A DNA stretch of 64,000 bases from Seleniibacterium sp963677135 (GTDB lineage Bacteria; Desulfobacterota; Desulfuromonadia; Desulfuromonadales; Geopsychrobacteraceae): the NCBI GenBank assembly GCA_963677135.2, contig CAXXLS010000009.1, positions 342,068 through 406,067 of the forward strand, read 5' to 3'. The notes below the pieces were generated by a model. It saw only the letters and a list, made by a program, of their open reading frames with translations, made no database searches and was not told the origin of the DNA. A program made the translations under genes and the position numbers. Positions 9,634 to 17,129 of the stretch are shown in pieces. The first letter of the stretch is position 1. Every line of letters starts with the position of its first letter.

Positions 9634-10326
9634 ATGGCTCAATATCACACCAGCATAAAAACACGCCAGGCTTTGATCAGGGCGACCGGCGAACTTGCGG
9701 CCGAACAGGGCTTCAATGCCGTCTCCATCAGGGCCATCGCCCGGCGCGCACGGCAGAACATCGGCAGCATTCACTATCATTTCGGCAGTAAGCAGAAATT
9801 GTTTGAGGCGGTTGTCAACGAGGTGGCGCAGCGCTGGAGCAACGCCCGGCTTGACGACGCCCTTGCCGGGTGTGATCTGACGCGGCGCGAAGACCAGGCC
9901 CGGGCCCTCGCCATTGTCCTCAGGAGGGAAGCCCGACTGCTGTTCGACGCCTCGGCGCCGGAGTGGCACTGCCGGGTCATCTACCAGCTCATGCAGTCGC
10001 CGGACGCTCTGAACGAAACCTTTCGGGGCATCGTGGCCGAGCCGGAACTGCAGAGGATCGAACGGCTCATCAGGCATATCGATCCCGGTCTGGGCGATGA
10101 GGAGATACTGATTCATCTCTATGTACTGATCGCTCCATTGCTGCTGCATGCCGATTACCGCAGGGCGCTGTTGCGCAAAATGGAGAAGGAGACTTACGAT
10201 CAGGCCTATATCGATCGCCTGGTCGCGGTGTCTATTCGCCAGGCTCTGCTGCTGTTTGGCCTGCCCGTACCGGACGATCTTCGCTCCTGCCCAGGCAGTG
10301 GTACTGAAACGAAGGAACAGAAATGA
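9634..10326 (+). CDS. TetR/AcrR-family transcriptional regulator
   Basis: The 230-residue protein has a classical TetR N-terminal domain: helix-turn-helix around residues 25 to 50 with VSIRAIARRA and IGSIHYHFGSKQKLFEAV. The C-terminal ligand domain, with repeated helices and a long run of leucines, resembles the DUF1956/CecR-type regulators. GGAGGAGG precedes the ATG. Its stop overlaps the ltaE start (ATGA), so it leads a three-gene operon with the threonine aldolase and ThpR genes. The dyad repeats just upstream suggest autoregulation. The inducer is unknown. Confidence 0.88.
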   Translation: MAQYHTSIKTRQALIRATGELAAEQGFNAVSIRAIARRARQNIGSIHYHFGSKQKLFEAVVNEVAQRWSNARLDDALAGCDLTRREDQARALAIVLRREARLLFDASAPEWHCRVIYQLMQSPDALNETFRGIVAEPELQRIERLIRHIDPGLGDEEILIHLYVLIAPLLLHADYRRALLRKMEKETYDQAYIDRLVAVSIRQALLLFGLPVPDDLRSCPGSGTETKEQK

Positions 10327-11369
10327 TCATGACTGACCTGATAGATCTGCGCAGCGATACGGTTTCCCAGCCGACCCAGGAAATGCGGGAGGCCATGGCA
10401 TGCGCCGCGGTGGGAGATGATGTTTACGGGGAAGATCCGACCGTCAATCAGCTGGAATCGCAGGCGGCCGCTCTGTTCGGCCAGGAAGCCGGGTTGTTTG
10501 TAAGCAGCGGAACCCAGGGGAACCTGATCGCTCTGCTGACCCATGTTGCGCGTGGTGGAGAAGTGATCCTCGGGGACAAGGCCCATATCTTCCTCTACGA
10601 GCAGGGGGGGCTGTCCGCCCTGGGCGGGATCGTTGCACATACCGTTCCCGTGCGTGCCGACGGAACCCTGAGCCTGAAGGATATCCGGAGCGCAATCAGA
10701 GGCGACAATATTCATTTTCCCAGAACCCGGGCCATCGCCCTGGAGAACACCCAGGGGACCGTAGGAGGAGTTCCTCTCAGTCCCGGTTATGTTCGTCAGG
10801 TTGCCGAGCTGGCTCATGAGCATGGCTTGAAACTGCATATTGACGGAGCCAGAATTTTCAATGCCGCCACCTGTTTCAACGCCACTCCGGCCGAGATGAT
10901 GGCCGGTGCGGACAGCCTGACCTTCTGCCTGTCCAAAGGGTTGTGCGCCCCGGTGGGGTCGGTGCTGGTCGGGTCGCGTGAATTTATCGACGAGGCCCGC
11001 CGCTGCCGCAAGATTCTGGGGGGCGGAATGCGCCAGTCCGGAATCCTCGCCGCCGCCGGGCTGGTCGCTCTTGACCGTATGACGGGGCGTCTGCAGCAGG
11101 ACCATGACCACGCGGCCTATCTGGCGCAGCGCCTTGGCGACGTCCCACACCTGCGGCTGGTCAGCCAACACACCAATTTCACTTTTTTCGTTCTTGAGAA
11201 GAGCGCCGGCATGACCCCGGAAGAATTTTCCGAGCGGCTGAGAGCCTATGATATTCTCATGCGCCCCTATCATGGTGCTGATCGTAAGTTCAGGGCGGTG
11301 CTTCATTACTGGATCGACCGGGAACAGCTGGATCGCGTGATCAGAGCAATGCAGGAGATCCTGTCCTAG
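10323..11369 (+). CDS. ltaE: Low-specificity L-threonine aldolase
   Basis: A 348-residue fold-type I PLP enzyme. The N-terminal LIDLRSDTVSQPT and GDDVYGEDPTVN are signature segments of LtaE; LHIDGAR carries the PLP-ring aspartate, and the lysine of FCLSKGLCAPVGS forms the Schiff base. It cleaves L-threonine or L-allo-threonine to glycine and acetaldehyde in the cytoplasm. The start (ATG 10323) overlaps the tetR stop by four bases. A second in-frame ATG three codons on is possible. The operon with tetR suggests control by that regulator. Confidence 0.93.
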   Translation: MIMTDLIDLRSDTVSQPTQEMREAMACAAVGDDVYGEDPTVNQLESQAAALFGQEAGLFVSSGTQGNLIALLTHVARGGEVILGDKAHIFLYEQGGLSALGGIVAHTVPVRADGTLSLKDIRSAIRGDNIHFPRTRAIALENTQGTVGGVPLSPGYVRQVAELAHEHGLKLHIDGARIFNAATCFNATPAEMMAGADSLTFCLSKGLCAPVGSVLVGSREFIDEARRCRKILGGGMRQSGILAAAGLVALDRMTGRLQQDHDHAAYLAQRLGDVPHLRLVSQHTNFTFFVLEKSAGMTPEEFSERLRAYDILMRPYHGADRKFRAVLHYWIDREQLDRVIRAMQEILS

Positions 11370-11384
11370 CCCGCGGAGATTCCG

Positions 11385-11933
11385 ATGAGATTGTTTATCG
11401 CCATAAATCTTCCAGATGCGGTCCGCAGGGAGTTGCAAGGAGCCATTGGCGTGCTTCAGAAGGAAGGGATAGCGGCCAAGTGGGTCCGGCCGGATAATCT
11501 TCATATCACCTTGAAATTCCTGGGTGATGTGGATTCAGCGCGGGTTCCCGGCATGGTCCGGATCCTCGCTGAGGCTGCCCGGCGCATGACCCCATTTTCC
11601 TGTCAACTTGACGGTTTCGGAATCTTTCCCCCGCGCGGGAGGTCCCGGATTTTGTATGTGGCGACGGACCAGCAGGAGCGTCTCAAGGCTCTTGCCGACA
11701 CCCTGGAAGAGCAGCTCCTCCCCTGCGGCTTTTGCAAAGAAGGGCGCTTCAAATCGCATATCACCCTGGCCCGGTTCAGGCAGACTGCCGCCGGCAGGGT
11801 GCGCTGTTCCGCCCTGCCGCCCGTTCCGTTCCGGAGTCGGATACAGATTGCCGGTTGCAGTTTGATGGAGAGTATCTTAACCCCCGCCGGGGCTCGTTAC
11901 CGGGAGGTGGCCTTCTTTGCTTTCAAAGAGTAG
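11385..11933 (+). CDS. thpR: RNA 2',3'-cyclic phosphodiesterase (ThpR/LigT)
   Basis: A 182-residue member of the 2H phosphoesterase superfamily. The two catalytic HxTx motifs are visible: HITLKFLG near residue 43 and HITLARFR near residue 125. The opening MRLFIAINLPDAV is typical of ThpR. It opens 2',3'-cyclic phosphates at RNA ends. It follows ltaE by 15 bases and completes the tetR-ltaE-thpR unit. The link between these three functions is not obvious; shared transcription may be only positional. Confidence 0.93.
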   Translation: MRLFIAINLPDAVRRELQGAIGVLQKEGIAAKWVRPDNLHITLKFLGDVDSARVPGMVRILAEAARRMTPFSCQLDGFGIFPPRGRSRILYVATDQQERLKALADTLEEQLLPCGFCKEGRFKSHITLARFRQTAAGRVRCSALPPVPFRSRIQIAGCSLMESILTPAGARYREVAFFAFKE

Positions 11934-11962
11934 CTGGCGGCGGTTCACCGTCTTGGACGAAT

Positions 11963-12361
11963 CTATACCATTATCTCGGTACCATTCAGGCGGGCCTGAG
12001 CCATCAGGCCACTGATGATGGTTCTGGTCGCATTTGAGGAAAGGATTTTACTCAGGTTTTCTTCAAACTCTTCCTGGTTGGCACTCTTGTATTCATTGGT
12101 ATCCTGTTCTTCGTAAAGGTTTGCAGGATAGAGCTTGATATCGTGGTTCAAGCGCAGGAAGCGCTGGCGATATTGCAGGGCCGGCATGGTGATAAAGACA
12201 TCGTAGCTGAAAATGGTATTGCTCTGACGCCGCTCTATCTTCATTTCGAGCAGTCCTTTGGTCATCTCGGCAAGAAGTTTGCCCTGCTCGTCGAGGATCT
12301 CATGAGGTGCCCGGATATTTTTGAAATCGTCGATACTTCCCCACATATTCGTTACGGCCAT
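11963..12361 (-). CDS. Unknown 132-aa protein under riboswitch control
   Basis: I do not recognise the family. The protein has no signal peptide and no membrane segment. It begins with a short acidic part, then a strand-rich part with KGLLEMKIERRQSN and IFSYDVFITMP, and ends in a helical region rich in Glu and Asn. ATG 12361 is preceded by GAAGGAG. The gene has its own leader of about 190 bases with a GEMM-I riboswitch and an intrinsic terminator, so its expression should answer to a cyclic dinucleotide. It converges on thpR, 29 bases away. In Geobacter-like organisms such targets often concern surface, pili or cytochrome functions, but nothing in this sequence proves that. Confidence 0.72.
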   Translation of the reverse strand: MAVTNMWGSIDDFKNIRAPHEILDEQGKLLAEMTKGLLEMKIERRQSNTIFSYDVFITMPALQYRQRFLRLNHDIKLYPANLYEEQDTNEYKSANQEEFEENLSKILSSNATRTIISGLMAQARLNGTEIMV

Positions 12362-12418
12362 CGTCTACTCCTTCTCTCTTGCTTGGTGTTAAAGCCGCAG
12401 ATTCTGCATGAGGGTAGT

Positions 12419-12448
12419 AAAAAGCCTTTCTTCTGGCCGAAGAAAGGC
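12419..12448 (-). terminator. Riboswitch expression-platform terminator
   Basis: On the minus strand a perfect 10-bp stem (GCCTTTCTTC with GAAGAAAGGC, five-base loop) is followed by TTTTT. It lies between the aptamer and the start codon at 12361. The bases TCTTCGGC (12443 to 12436, minus strand) can instead pair with GCCGAAGA at the aptamer's 3' edge (12468 to 12461), giving an 8-bp antiterminator. Confidence 0.85.
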
Positions 12449-12460
12449 GAGGTGAAAGAA

Positions 12461-12538
12461 TCTTCGGCAGCCCGGCTGTCCGCGTGGGACCCGTGGCTTT
12501 GCGTCCCCGGATCGCTCCGGGTTTGCTATTGTCGGATA
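12461..12538 (-). promoter_or_regulatory. GEMM-I cyclic-dinucleotide riboswitch aptamer
   Basis: Read on the minus strand, the element shows the conserved GEMM-I core: GCAAACC, then a stem CCCGGA/TCCGGG capped by a GNRA loop (GCGA), then GGGACGCAAAGCCACGGG, a small hairpin GTCC-CACGC-GGAC, and AGCCGGG with CTGCC. These segments and their order match the c-di-GMP-I class. The base just before CAAACC, which corresponds to G20 of the Vibrio Vc2 aptamer, is G (position 12526). In known switches G here favours c-di-GMP, and A favours cGAMP as seen in Geobacter. The outer P1 stem is weak by eye, so whether ligand turns the gene on or off cannot be said. Confidence 0.85.
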
Positions 12539-12554
12539 AAATTAAATTTCCTTT

Positions 12555-12583
12555 ATTCTTTGGTGAGTTCATCGAAAAGTCAA
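12555..12583 (-). promoter_or_regulatory. Promoter of the riboswitch transcript
   Basis: On the minus strand TTGACT (12583-12578) and AAGAAT (12560-12555) are 17 bases apart. They lie between the stop codon of the MocR gene (12589) and the aptamer, so the leader has its own start site near 12548. Confidence 0.5.
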
Positions 12584-12588
12584 GATTT

Positions 12589-14100
12589 TTAATCCTTTTT
12601 TCTGCCGGCCCGGCTTGCGGTCCCGCCAATCCTGGACGGCCCGGTTTTGCGCAGTTGTTCACCAGCCAGTCGTCCCAGGGTGGCGATAGCCGCCTCGATG
12701 CAGGAATCCCAGCAGGCGGCATTCAGGCGGATACAGTTGCCGAACTTGCCTTCCAGGGAAAAGAGGGGGCCGGGAGCGATGCTGATTCCGCAGGCGCGGG
12801 CGTCTTCGTACAGACGCAGGGCATTGACCGGTTCCGGCATTTCAACCCACAGCAGAAAACCTCCCTGGGGCCTGGAAACCCGGGTGCCATCGGGAAAGTG
12901 ACGACCGATGGCATCAGCCATCATCGGTACCAGGCGGGCATAATGGCGACACAGGGTCCGCAGATGGTGATCGTAGCCGCCGGTAGCCAGAAATTCACCA
13001 ATGGCCTGCTGGGTCGGGCTGGCGGTGGCGACCCCGGAGATCATCTTGCCGTGCTCGATGCGCTCCTGAAAACGCCCGGCGGCGATCCAGCCGACCCGGT
13101 AGCCGGGTGCCAGGGTTTTGCTGAAGGAGGAACAGAGCAGGACGCTGCCGGTTTTGTCGAAAGCTTTGGCAACCGTCGGACGTGCCCCGTTGAAGGGAAG
13201 ATCCCCGTAAATATCGTCCTCGATAAGGGGGACGTCGTGGCGGGCCAGCAGGGCCACCAGTTTTTGCTTGTCTTCATCGGCCATCAGGCTGCCGAGGGGA
13301 TTGTTGAAGTTGGCGATAACCAGGCAGGCCTTGACCTTCCCCTGGTTTTTCTGCAGGGCGTAGTCGAGGGCTTCGAGGCTGATACCGCCCCGTGGCGATG
13401 CCGGTATTTCCAAGGCGTTCAGGCCGAATTCGGCGATCAGCTGGATGAAGTTGAAGTAAAAGGGGGTCTCGATGGCCACCGTGTCGCCGGGTTTGCACAG
13501 GGCGCGCAGGGCAAGGCTGACCGCTTCGACGCATCCCGAAGTGATGACGATCTGGTCCGGCGAAAGGGCGCAACCGCTGTGCAGGACGCGTTGGGCGATC
13601 TGCTGGCGCAGGCGCAGATTGCCCGGGGGCAGTTCATAGGAGACCGCCTGGCGAGGTTGAAGCCTGACCTGACGGGCCAACATCCGGTTGATCCTGGTGG
13701 TCGGCAGCAGCTCGTAGTTGGGGGTCGCAATCCCCAGCTGCAGCAGGTTCGGATCAAGGAGGTCACGCATCATCAGTCCATAGACATTGTTGATGGTGAC
13801 CCGAGCCGGCCGGTTCAGAGACGGTCGGTCCAGGATCGGTTCGCTGGGCAGCTTGAGTTGCCGTGACCTGACATAATAGCCGGACTGGGGACGGGCTTCG
13901 AGCAGTTTCCGGTCTTCCAGCTGGCTGTAGGCTTCTTTGACCGTGTTGATACTCACCTGCAGCTGTTTGCTCAGATTCCGGATGGAGGGGACGCGGTCCC
14001 CGGGCCGCAGGGTGCCTTGTTCGATCAGGTAACTGATCCGGTTCGCAACCTGCTCGTAAAGCGGCGCCTCGGGTTGTTGCGGCGAGACTGGCGTTATCAT
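12589..14100 (-). CDS. MocR-type GntR regulator with aminotransferase domain
   Basis: The 503-residue protein joins an N-terminal GntR winged helix (about residues 12 to 80: LYEQVANRISYLI, RPGDRVPSIRNLSKQL) to a fold-type I aminotransferase domain. The PLP lysine is in CSSFSKTLAPGYRVGW and the PLP aspartate in EDDIYGDLPF. MocR/PdxR proteins use PLP or an aminated effector to regulate vitamin B6, GABA or amino acid genes. ATG 14100 follows a run of G residues; upstream codons have no binding site. It is divergent from a DUF2917 gene 206 bases away, with repeated ATCTGTA motifs between them that may be its operators. Confidence 0.9.
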   Translation of the reverse strand: MITPVSPQQPEAPLYEQVANRISYLIEQGTLRPGDRVPSIRNLSKQLQVSINTVKEAYSQLEDRKLLEARPQSGYYVRSRQLKLPSEPILDRPSLNRPARVTINNVYGLMMRDLLDPNLLQLGIATPNYELLPTTRINRMLARQVRLQPRQAVSYELPPGNLRLRQQIAQRVLHSGCALSPDQIVITSGCVEAVSLALRALCKPGDTVAIETPFYFNFIQLIAEFGLNALEIPASPRGGISLEALDYALQKNQGKVKACLVIANFNNPLGSLMADEDKQKLVALLARHDVPLIEDDIYGDLPFNGARPTVAKAFDKTGSVLLCSSFSKTLAPGYRVGWIAAGRFQERIEHGKMISGVATASPTQQAIGEFLATGGYDHHLRTLCRHYARLVPMMADAIGRHFPDGTRVSRPQGGFLLWVEMPEPVNALRLYEDARACGISIAPGPLFSLEGKFGNCIRLNAACWDSCIEAAIATLGRLAGEQLRKTGPSRIGGTASRAGRKKD

Positions 14101-14126
14101 CGTTTCCCCCCTTCTGCTGGTGGCAT

Positions 14127-14247
14127 ATCTGTACCTGTTGTACCAGTTATGTTCCTTGCCATACAGATACAGTTTGCGTCTTCCTCGATGGGCACAGTTC
14201 TGTGGATATCTATCTGTAATGGGCACAATAGTTCCCGACTGTATCTG
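14127..14247. promoter_or_regulatory. Candidate MocR operator region
   Basis: Between the two divergent genes a short motif recurs: ATCTGTACC (14127-14135), ATACAGATACAG (14161-14172, the reverse complement), ATCTATCTGTAAT (14208-14220) and ACTGTATCTGG (14238-14248). MocR proteins bind repeated half-sites near divergent promoters, so this spacing fits an operator set. Assignment is by pattern only. Confidence 0.4.
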
Positions 14248-14306
14248 GCGGCAAGATAAAAATTAGGGTGAAATGGCAGGAAAATCATTATCAGGAGGGA
14301 AACGCC

Positions 14307-14597
14307 ATGCAACTGCTGCTGCAACAGAATGAAATTATCGAAATCGGTCGCGGAAAAAGGGGGACTGAGATTGCCTGCCATGAGGGGCGCTGCTGGGTCA
14401 CCGTCGCCGGGGATGACCGAGACTGTCTGCTCTTTCCGGGTGGGCGGGTCAGGGTTTTCGGCCGGGGGCTGGTGCTGATAACGGCCCTGGATCAGGCCCG
14501 CATTCAGCTGCTGTCATGTCCGGAGAAGGAGCCCCGTGCTGCTGCCGGGCTGATCGGCAGATTATGGCTGCAAAAAAAACGGGCCTTTCTGCAGTAA
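14307..14597 (+). CDS. DUF2917 domain protein
   Basis: A 96-residue protein with the cupin-like strand pattern of DUF2917: IEIGRGKRGTEIACHEGRCWVTVAGD followed by RDCLLFPGGRVRVF in one domain. The function of the family is not known. AGGAGGG precedes ATG 14307. It lies opposite the MocR regulator and may be its target. Its stop codon lies in the loop of the terminator that serves the convergent hfl operon. Confidence 0.75.
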   Translation: MQLLLQQNEIIEIGRGKRGTEIACHEGRCWVTVAGDDRDCLLFPGGRVRVFGRGLVLITALDQARIQLLSCPEKEPRAAAGLIGRLWLQKKRAFLQ

Positions 14598-14609
14598 CAG
14601 AAAGGCCCG
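14572..14609 (-). terminator. Terminator of hflK-hflC
   Basis: A 12-bp perfect stem (CGGGCCTTTCTG with CAGAAAGGCCCG) with a six-base loop is followed, on the minus strand, by eight T residues (14579-14572). It ends the leftward hfl operon. On the plus strand the tract after the stem is less T-rich, so it is mainly one-way. Confidence 0.9.
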
Positions 14610-14632
14610 GATCGTGATTTTCAGCCTGGAAA

Positions 14633-15556
14633 TTATTTTATGTCCTGCAAATAACGGTAGTAGTCCGAATCGGTCGAGATGACCAGCTTGCCGTTTTTGC
14701 CGATGGTTTTCTTGTAGGACTCCAGGGTTCTCAGAAAGTTGTAGAACTCTTTATCCCGGTTGTAGGCGGCAGCGTAGATGGCCGCCGCTTCGGCATCGGC
14801 AGCCCCCCGAATCTCCAGGGCTTTACGGTAGGCTTCGGAGCGAATCTCTTTCAGCTCACGCTCCATCTGGCCGAGAATTTCCGCTTTCTCACCTTCCCCT
14901 TCCGAACGATACTGGGCGGCAACTTTTTTCCGTTCGTTGATCATCCGCTCGTAAACCCGGGTACGGACCTGTTCGACGTAATTGATCCGCTTGATCTGGA
15001 CGTCGAGCAGTTCAATCCCGTATTCGGGAGTGCTGGCGCTGGCCTTGGCCAGAATATTCTGAAGAATCTCTTCGCGACCGAGCATATCTTCCGGTTTGAT
15101 CTGCTCTCCTTCGATCTCGAAGCGCTCTTCGCCGGTCGATTTATAATCTTTGCCGCGGACCAGTTCCACCAGCAGGTGACCGGAGACGGCATCCCTGACG
15201 ACGGAATCGATAATGTCGTCAAGGCGGCTTTGGGCGCCCCGTTCGGTTGCCACAGTCTTGAGGAACTGGAGGGGATCGACAATCCGCCAGCGGGCCGTGG
15301 TATCGACCCAGATAAAGCGCTTATCCTTGGTCGGGATCTGGTTGGGGTCGCCGTCCCATTTCAGGATGCGGCTTTCAAAACGCCGGACATCCTGTATGAA
15401 GGGGATCTTGAAATGCAGGCCGGGGGGGATGATATCGCTGACCGGCTTGCCGAACTGGGTGACGATGGCCTGCTCCGCTTCATTGACGACAAACAGCCCC
15501 CCCTGGGCGAGAAGCAGCACGATAACGACGATAATAACGACAATTCCGTTTTTCAT
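14633..15556 (-). CDS. hflC: Protease modulator HflC
   Basis: A 307-residue SPFH/prohibitin-family protein with one N-terminal membrane anchor (about residues 3 to 22) and a periplasmic SPFH domain starting with NEAEQAIVTQFGKP. A long charged coiled coil follows (ERMINERKKVAAQYRSEGEGEKA and on), ending with YNRDKEFYNFLRTLESYKK, typical of HflC. With HflK it forms a large cage around FtsH in the inner membrane and tunes its proteolysis. Its start overlaps the hflK stop by four bases. Confidence 0.95.
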   Translation of the reverse strand: MKNGIVVIIVVIVLLLAQGGLFVVNEAEQAIVTQFGKPVSDIIPPGLHFKIPFIQDVRRFESRILKWDGDPNQIPTKDKRFIWVDTTARWRIVDPLQFLKTVATERGAQSRLDDIIDSVVRDAVSGHLLVELVRGKDYKSTGEERFEIEGEQIKPEDMLGREEILQNILAKASASTPEYGIELLDVQIKRINYVEQVRTRVYERMINERKKVAAQYRSEGEGEKAEILGQMERELKEIRSEAYRKALEIRGAADAEAAAIYAAAYNRDKEFYNFLRTLESYKKTIGKNGKLVISTDSDYYRYLQDIK

Positions 15557-16590
15557 TTCGCGGCTCCTTCCAGGGTCTTGCGCAACGGCAGCAGAGGCAG
15601 AACCCCGCTGTTGGTATCATCCATGATAAAGGTTTCGTCAAGGCCGGGCAGGATCTGCTCCATGGTTTCGATATAGATGCGTCGCCTGGTGACTTCGGGT
15701 GCTTTCTGGTATTCGGTCAGCAGGGCCAGAAACCGATTGGTTTCGCCACGTGCCTTGTTGATCCGTTCGACAGCGTAGCCTTCGGCTTCCTGCAGGGTGC
15801 TCTTGGCCTGACCGCGAGCCTTGGGTACTTCCCGGTTAAACTGTTCGCGGGCCTGGAAAATCAGACTCTCTTTCTGCTGTTCGGCCTCGTTGACCTCGTT
15901 GAAGGCATCTTTGACCGGATCGGGCGGATTGACGTCCTGGAACTTGACGGTGACGATCCGTACCCCGATATCATAGAGGTTGAGGGTTTTCTGCAGGTCG
16001 TTCTGAATGGTGCTGGCCAGCGCCGCTCGTTCCGTCGTCAGGACCTGGGTGACGTTGGCGTTGCCGATGATCTTACGGACCATGGCCTCGGAAATGTCGC
16101 GAATGGTACCGACGGGATCTTTGATTTTGAAGACGTATTTGAACGGATCGGAAATCTGGAACTGGACAATCCATTCAACGTCGCTGACGTTGAGGTCGCC
16201 GGTCAGGGTCAGGGATTCTTCCTCCAGCCCCCGACTGCTGAACGAGGAGCGGACCCCGGGATTGACTGTCCGGTAGCCGAATTCCTCCTTCAGAACCCGG
16301 CCGGTGGGAACCAGGTAGACCTGGTCGATGCCGAAGGGGAGCTTGATGTGCAGTCCCGGTTCGGAAAAGCCGGAAAATTTGCCAAAGCGCAGAACGACGC
16401 CGGTCTCCTCGGTGTCGACCTTGTACATACCGCTGTAAATACCGATGAGTACGGCCGCGACAACGATAATGGCCAGAAAAGGTAAAAATGCTTTTTGCGG
16501 CTTGTTGAACTTATTCTTGATCTGGTTGGTGATGTCGATCACCTTTTTCTCCAGATCATCCCCGGAAGGGCCGTTTCCCCAATCCTGCAT
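15553..16590 (-). CDS. hflK: FtsH protease activity modulator HflK
   Basis: A 345-residue SPFH protein. A short cytoplasmic N-terminus with a GDDLEKK helix precedes the membrane helix (about residues 38 to 58), then the SPFH domain (YKVDTEETGVVLRFGKF) and a long coiled coil up to residue 320. The C-terminus PLLPLRKTLEGAAK is short and lacks a low-complexity tail. AAGGAG precedes the ATG. It is the first gene of the hflK-hflC pair; TA-rich sequence from 16620 to 16670 probably holds its promoter. Confidence 0.95.
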   Translation of the reverse strand: MQDWGNGPSGDDLEKKVIDITNQIKNKFNKPQKAFLPFLAIIVVAAVLIGIYSGMYKVDTEETGVVLRFGKFSGFSEPGLHIKLPFGIDQVYLVPTGRVLKEEFGYRTVNPGVRSSFSSRGLEEESLTLTGDLNVSDVEWIVQFQISDPFKYVFKIKDPVGTIRDISEAMVRKIIGNANVTQVLTTERAALASTIQNDLQKTLNLYDIGVRIVTVKFQDVNPPDPVKDAFNEVNEAEQQKESLIFQAREQFNREVPKARGQAKSTLQEAEGYAVERINKARGETNRFLALLTEYQKAPEVTRRRIYIETMEQILPGLDETFIMDDTNSGVLPLLPLRKTLEGAAK

Positions 16591-16799
16591 AACGCTCCTT
16601 GATCCTTTGGTTCGGGTTGAAAGATAATTTTACAATGTTTATTTATAACAGATTTTATAAAGATTATGGAGCCTTTCCGGAGATTTCTGAGCAGTCGCCG
16701 GACTGGAGCATTTCAGCAGCCGGGAGTATACTGTCGGCATCAAGATAAACCGCATTGTTTTCAGCATGTGGGATGAACCGAAGCAAGGAGTTGCTAATT

Positions 16800-17108
16800 A
16801 TGAAAGTTATCGTTGATTTGTGCGTGGTCCCGATGGGGGTTGGCGTGTCGGTTTCAAGGTATGTGGCCATGTGCCAGGAGGTTCTGGACAGCGCCGGGCT
16901 AAAGACCGCTCTGCATGCCTACGGAACCAATATCGAGGGGGATTATGACCAGGTTTTCGCCGCGATCAGGCGCTGCCATGAGGTCATTCATGAGGCCGGG
17001 GCGCCCCGCATCACCACGACCATTAAAATGGGAACCAGGGTTGACCGTGACCAGACCATGGCCGACAAGCTCCGCAGCGTCAACGAAAAAATGGCGGAAA
17101 AAAAGTGA
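16800..17108 (+). CDS. MTH1187-family thiamine-binding protein
   Basis: A 102-residue ferredoxin-like alpha/beta protein of the MTH1187/YkoF (DUF77) type. VDLCVVPMGVGVSVSRYV gives the first strand and the conserved G-S segment, and the following HAYGTNIEGD is a family signature. Family members bind thiamine or its pyrimidine part. The longer frame from 16755 was rejected because AAGGAG lies in front of ATG 16800. It converges on the diguanylate cyclase gene with 21 bases between. No TPP riboswitch was seen upstream. Confidence 0.88.
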   Translation: MKVIVDLCVVPMGVGVSVSRYVAMCQEVLDSAGLKTALHAYGTNIEGDYDQVFAAIRRCHEVIHEAGAPRITTTIKMGTRVDRDQTMADKLRSVNEKMAEKK

Positions 17109-17129
17109 TGAAGTGCGTGTCTTTCCAGC

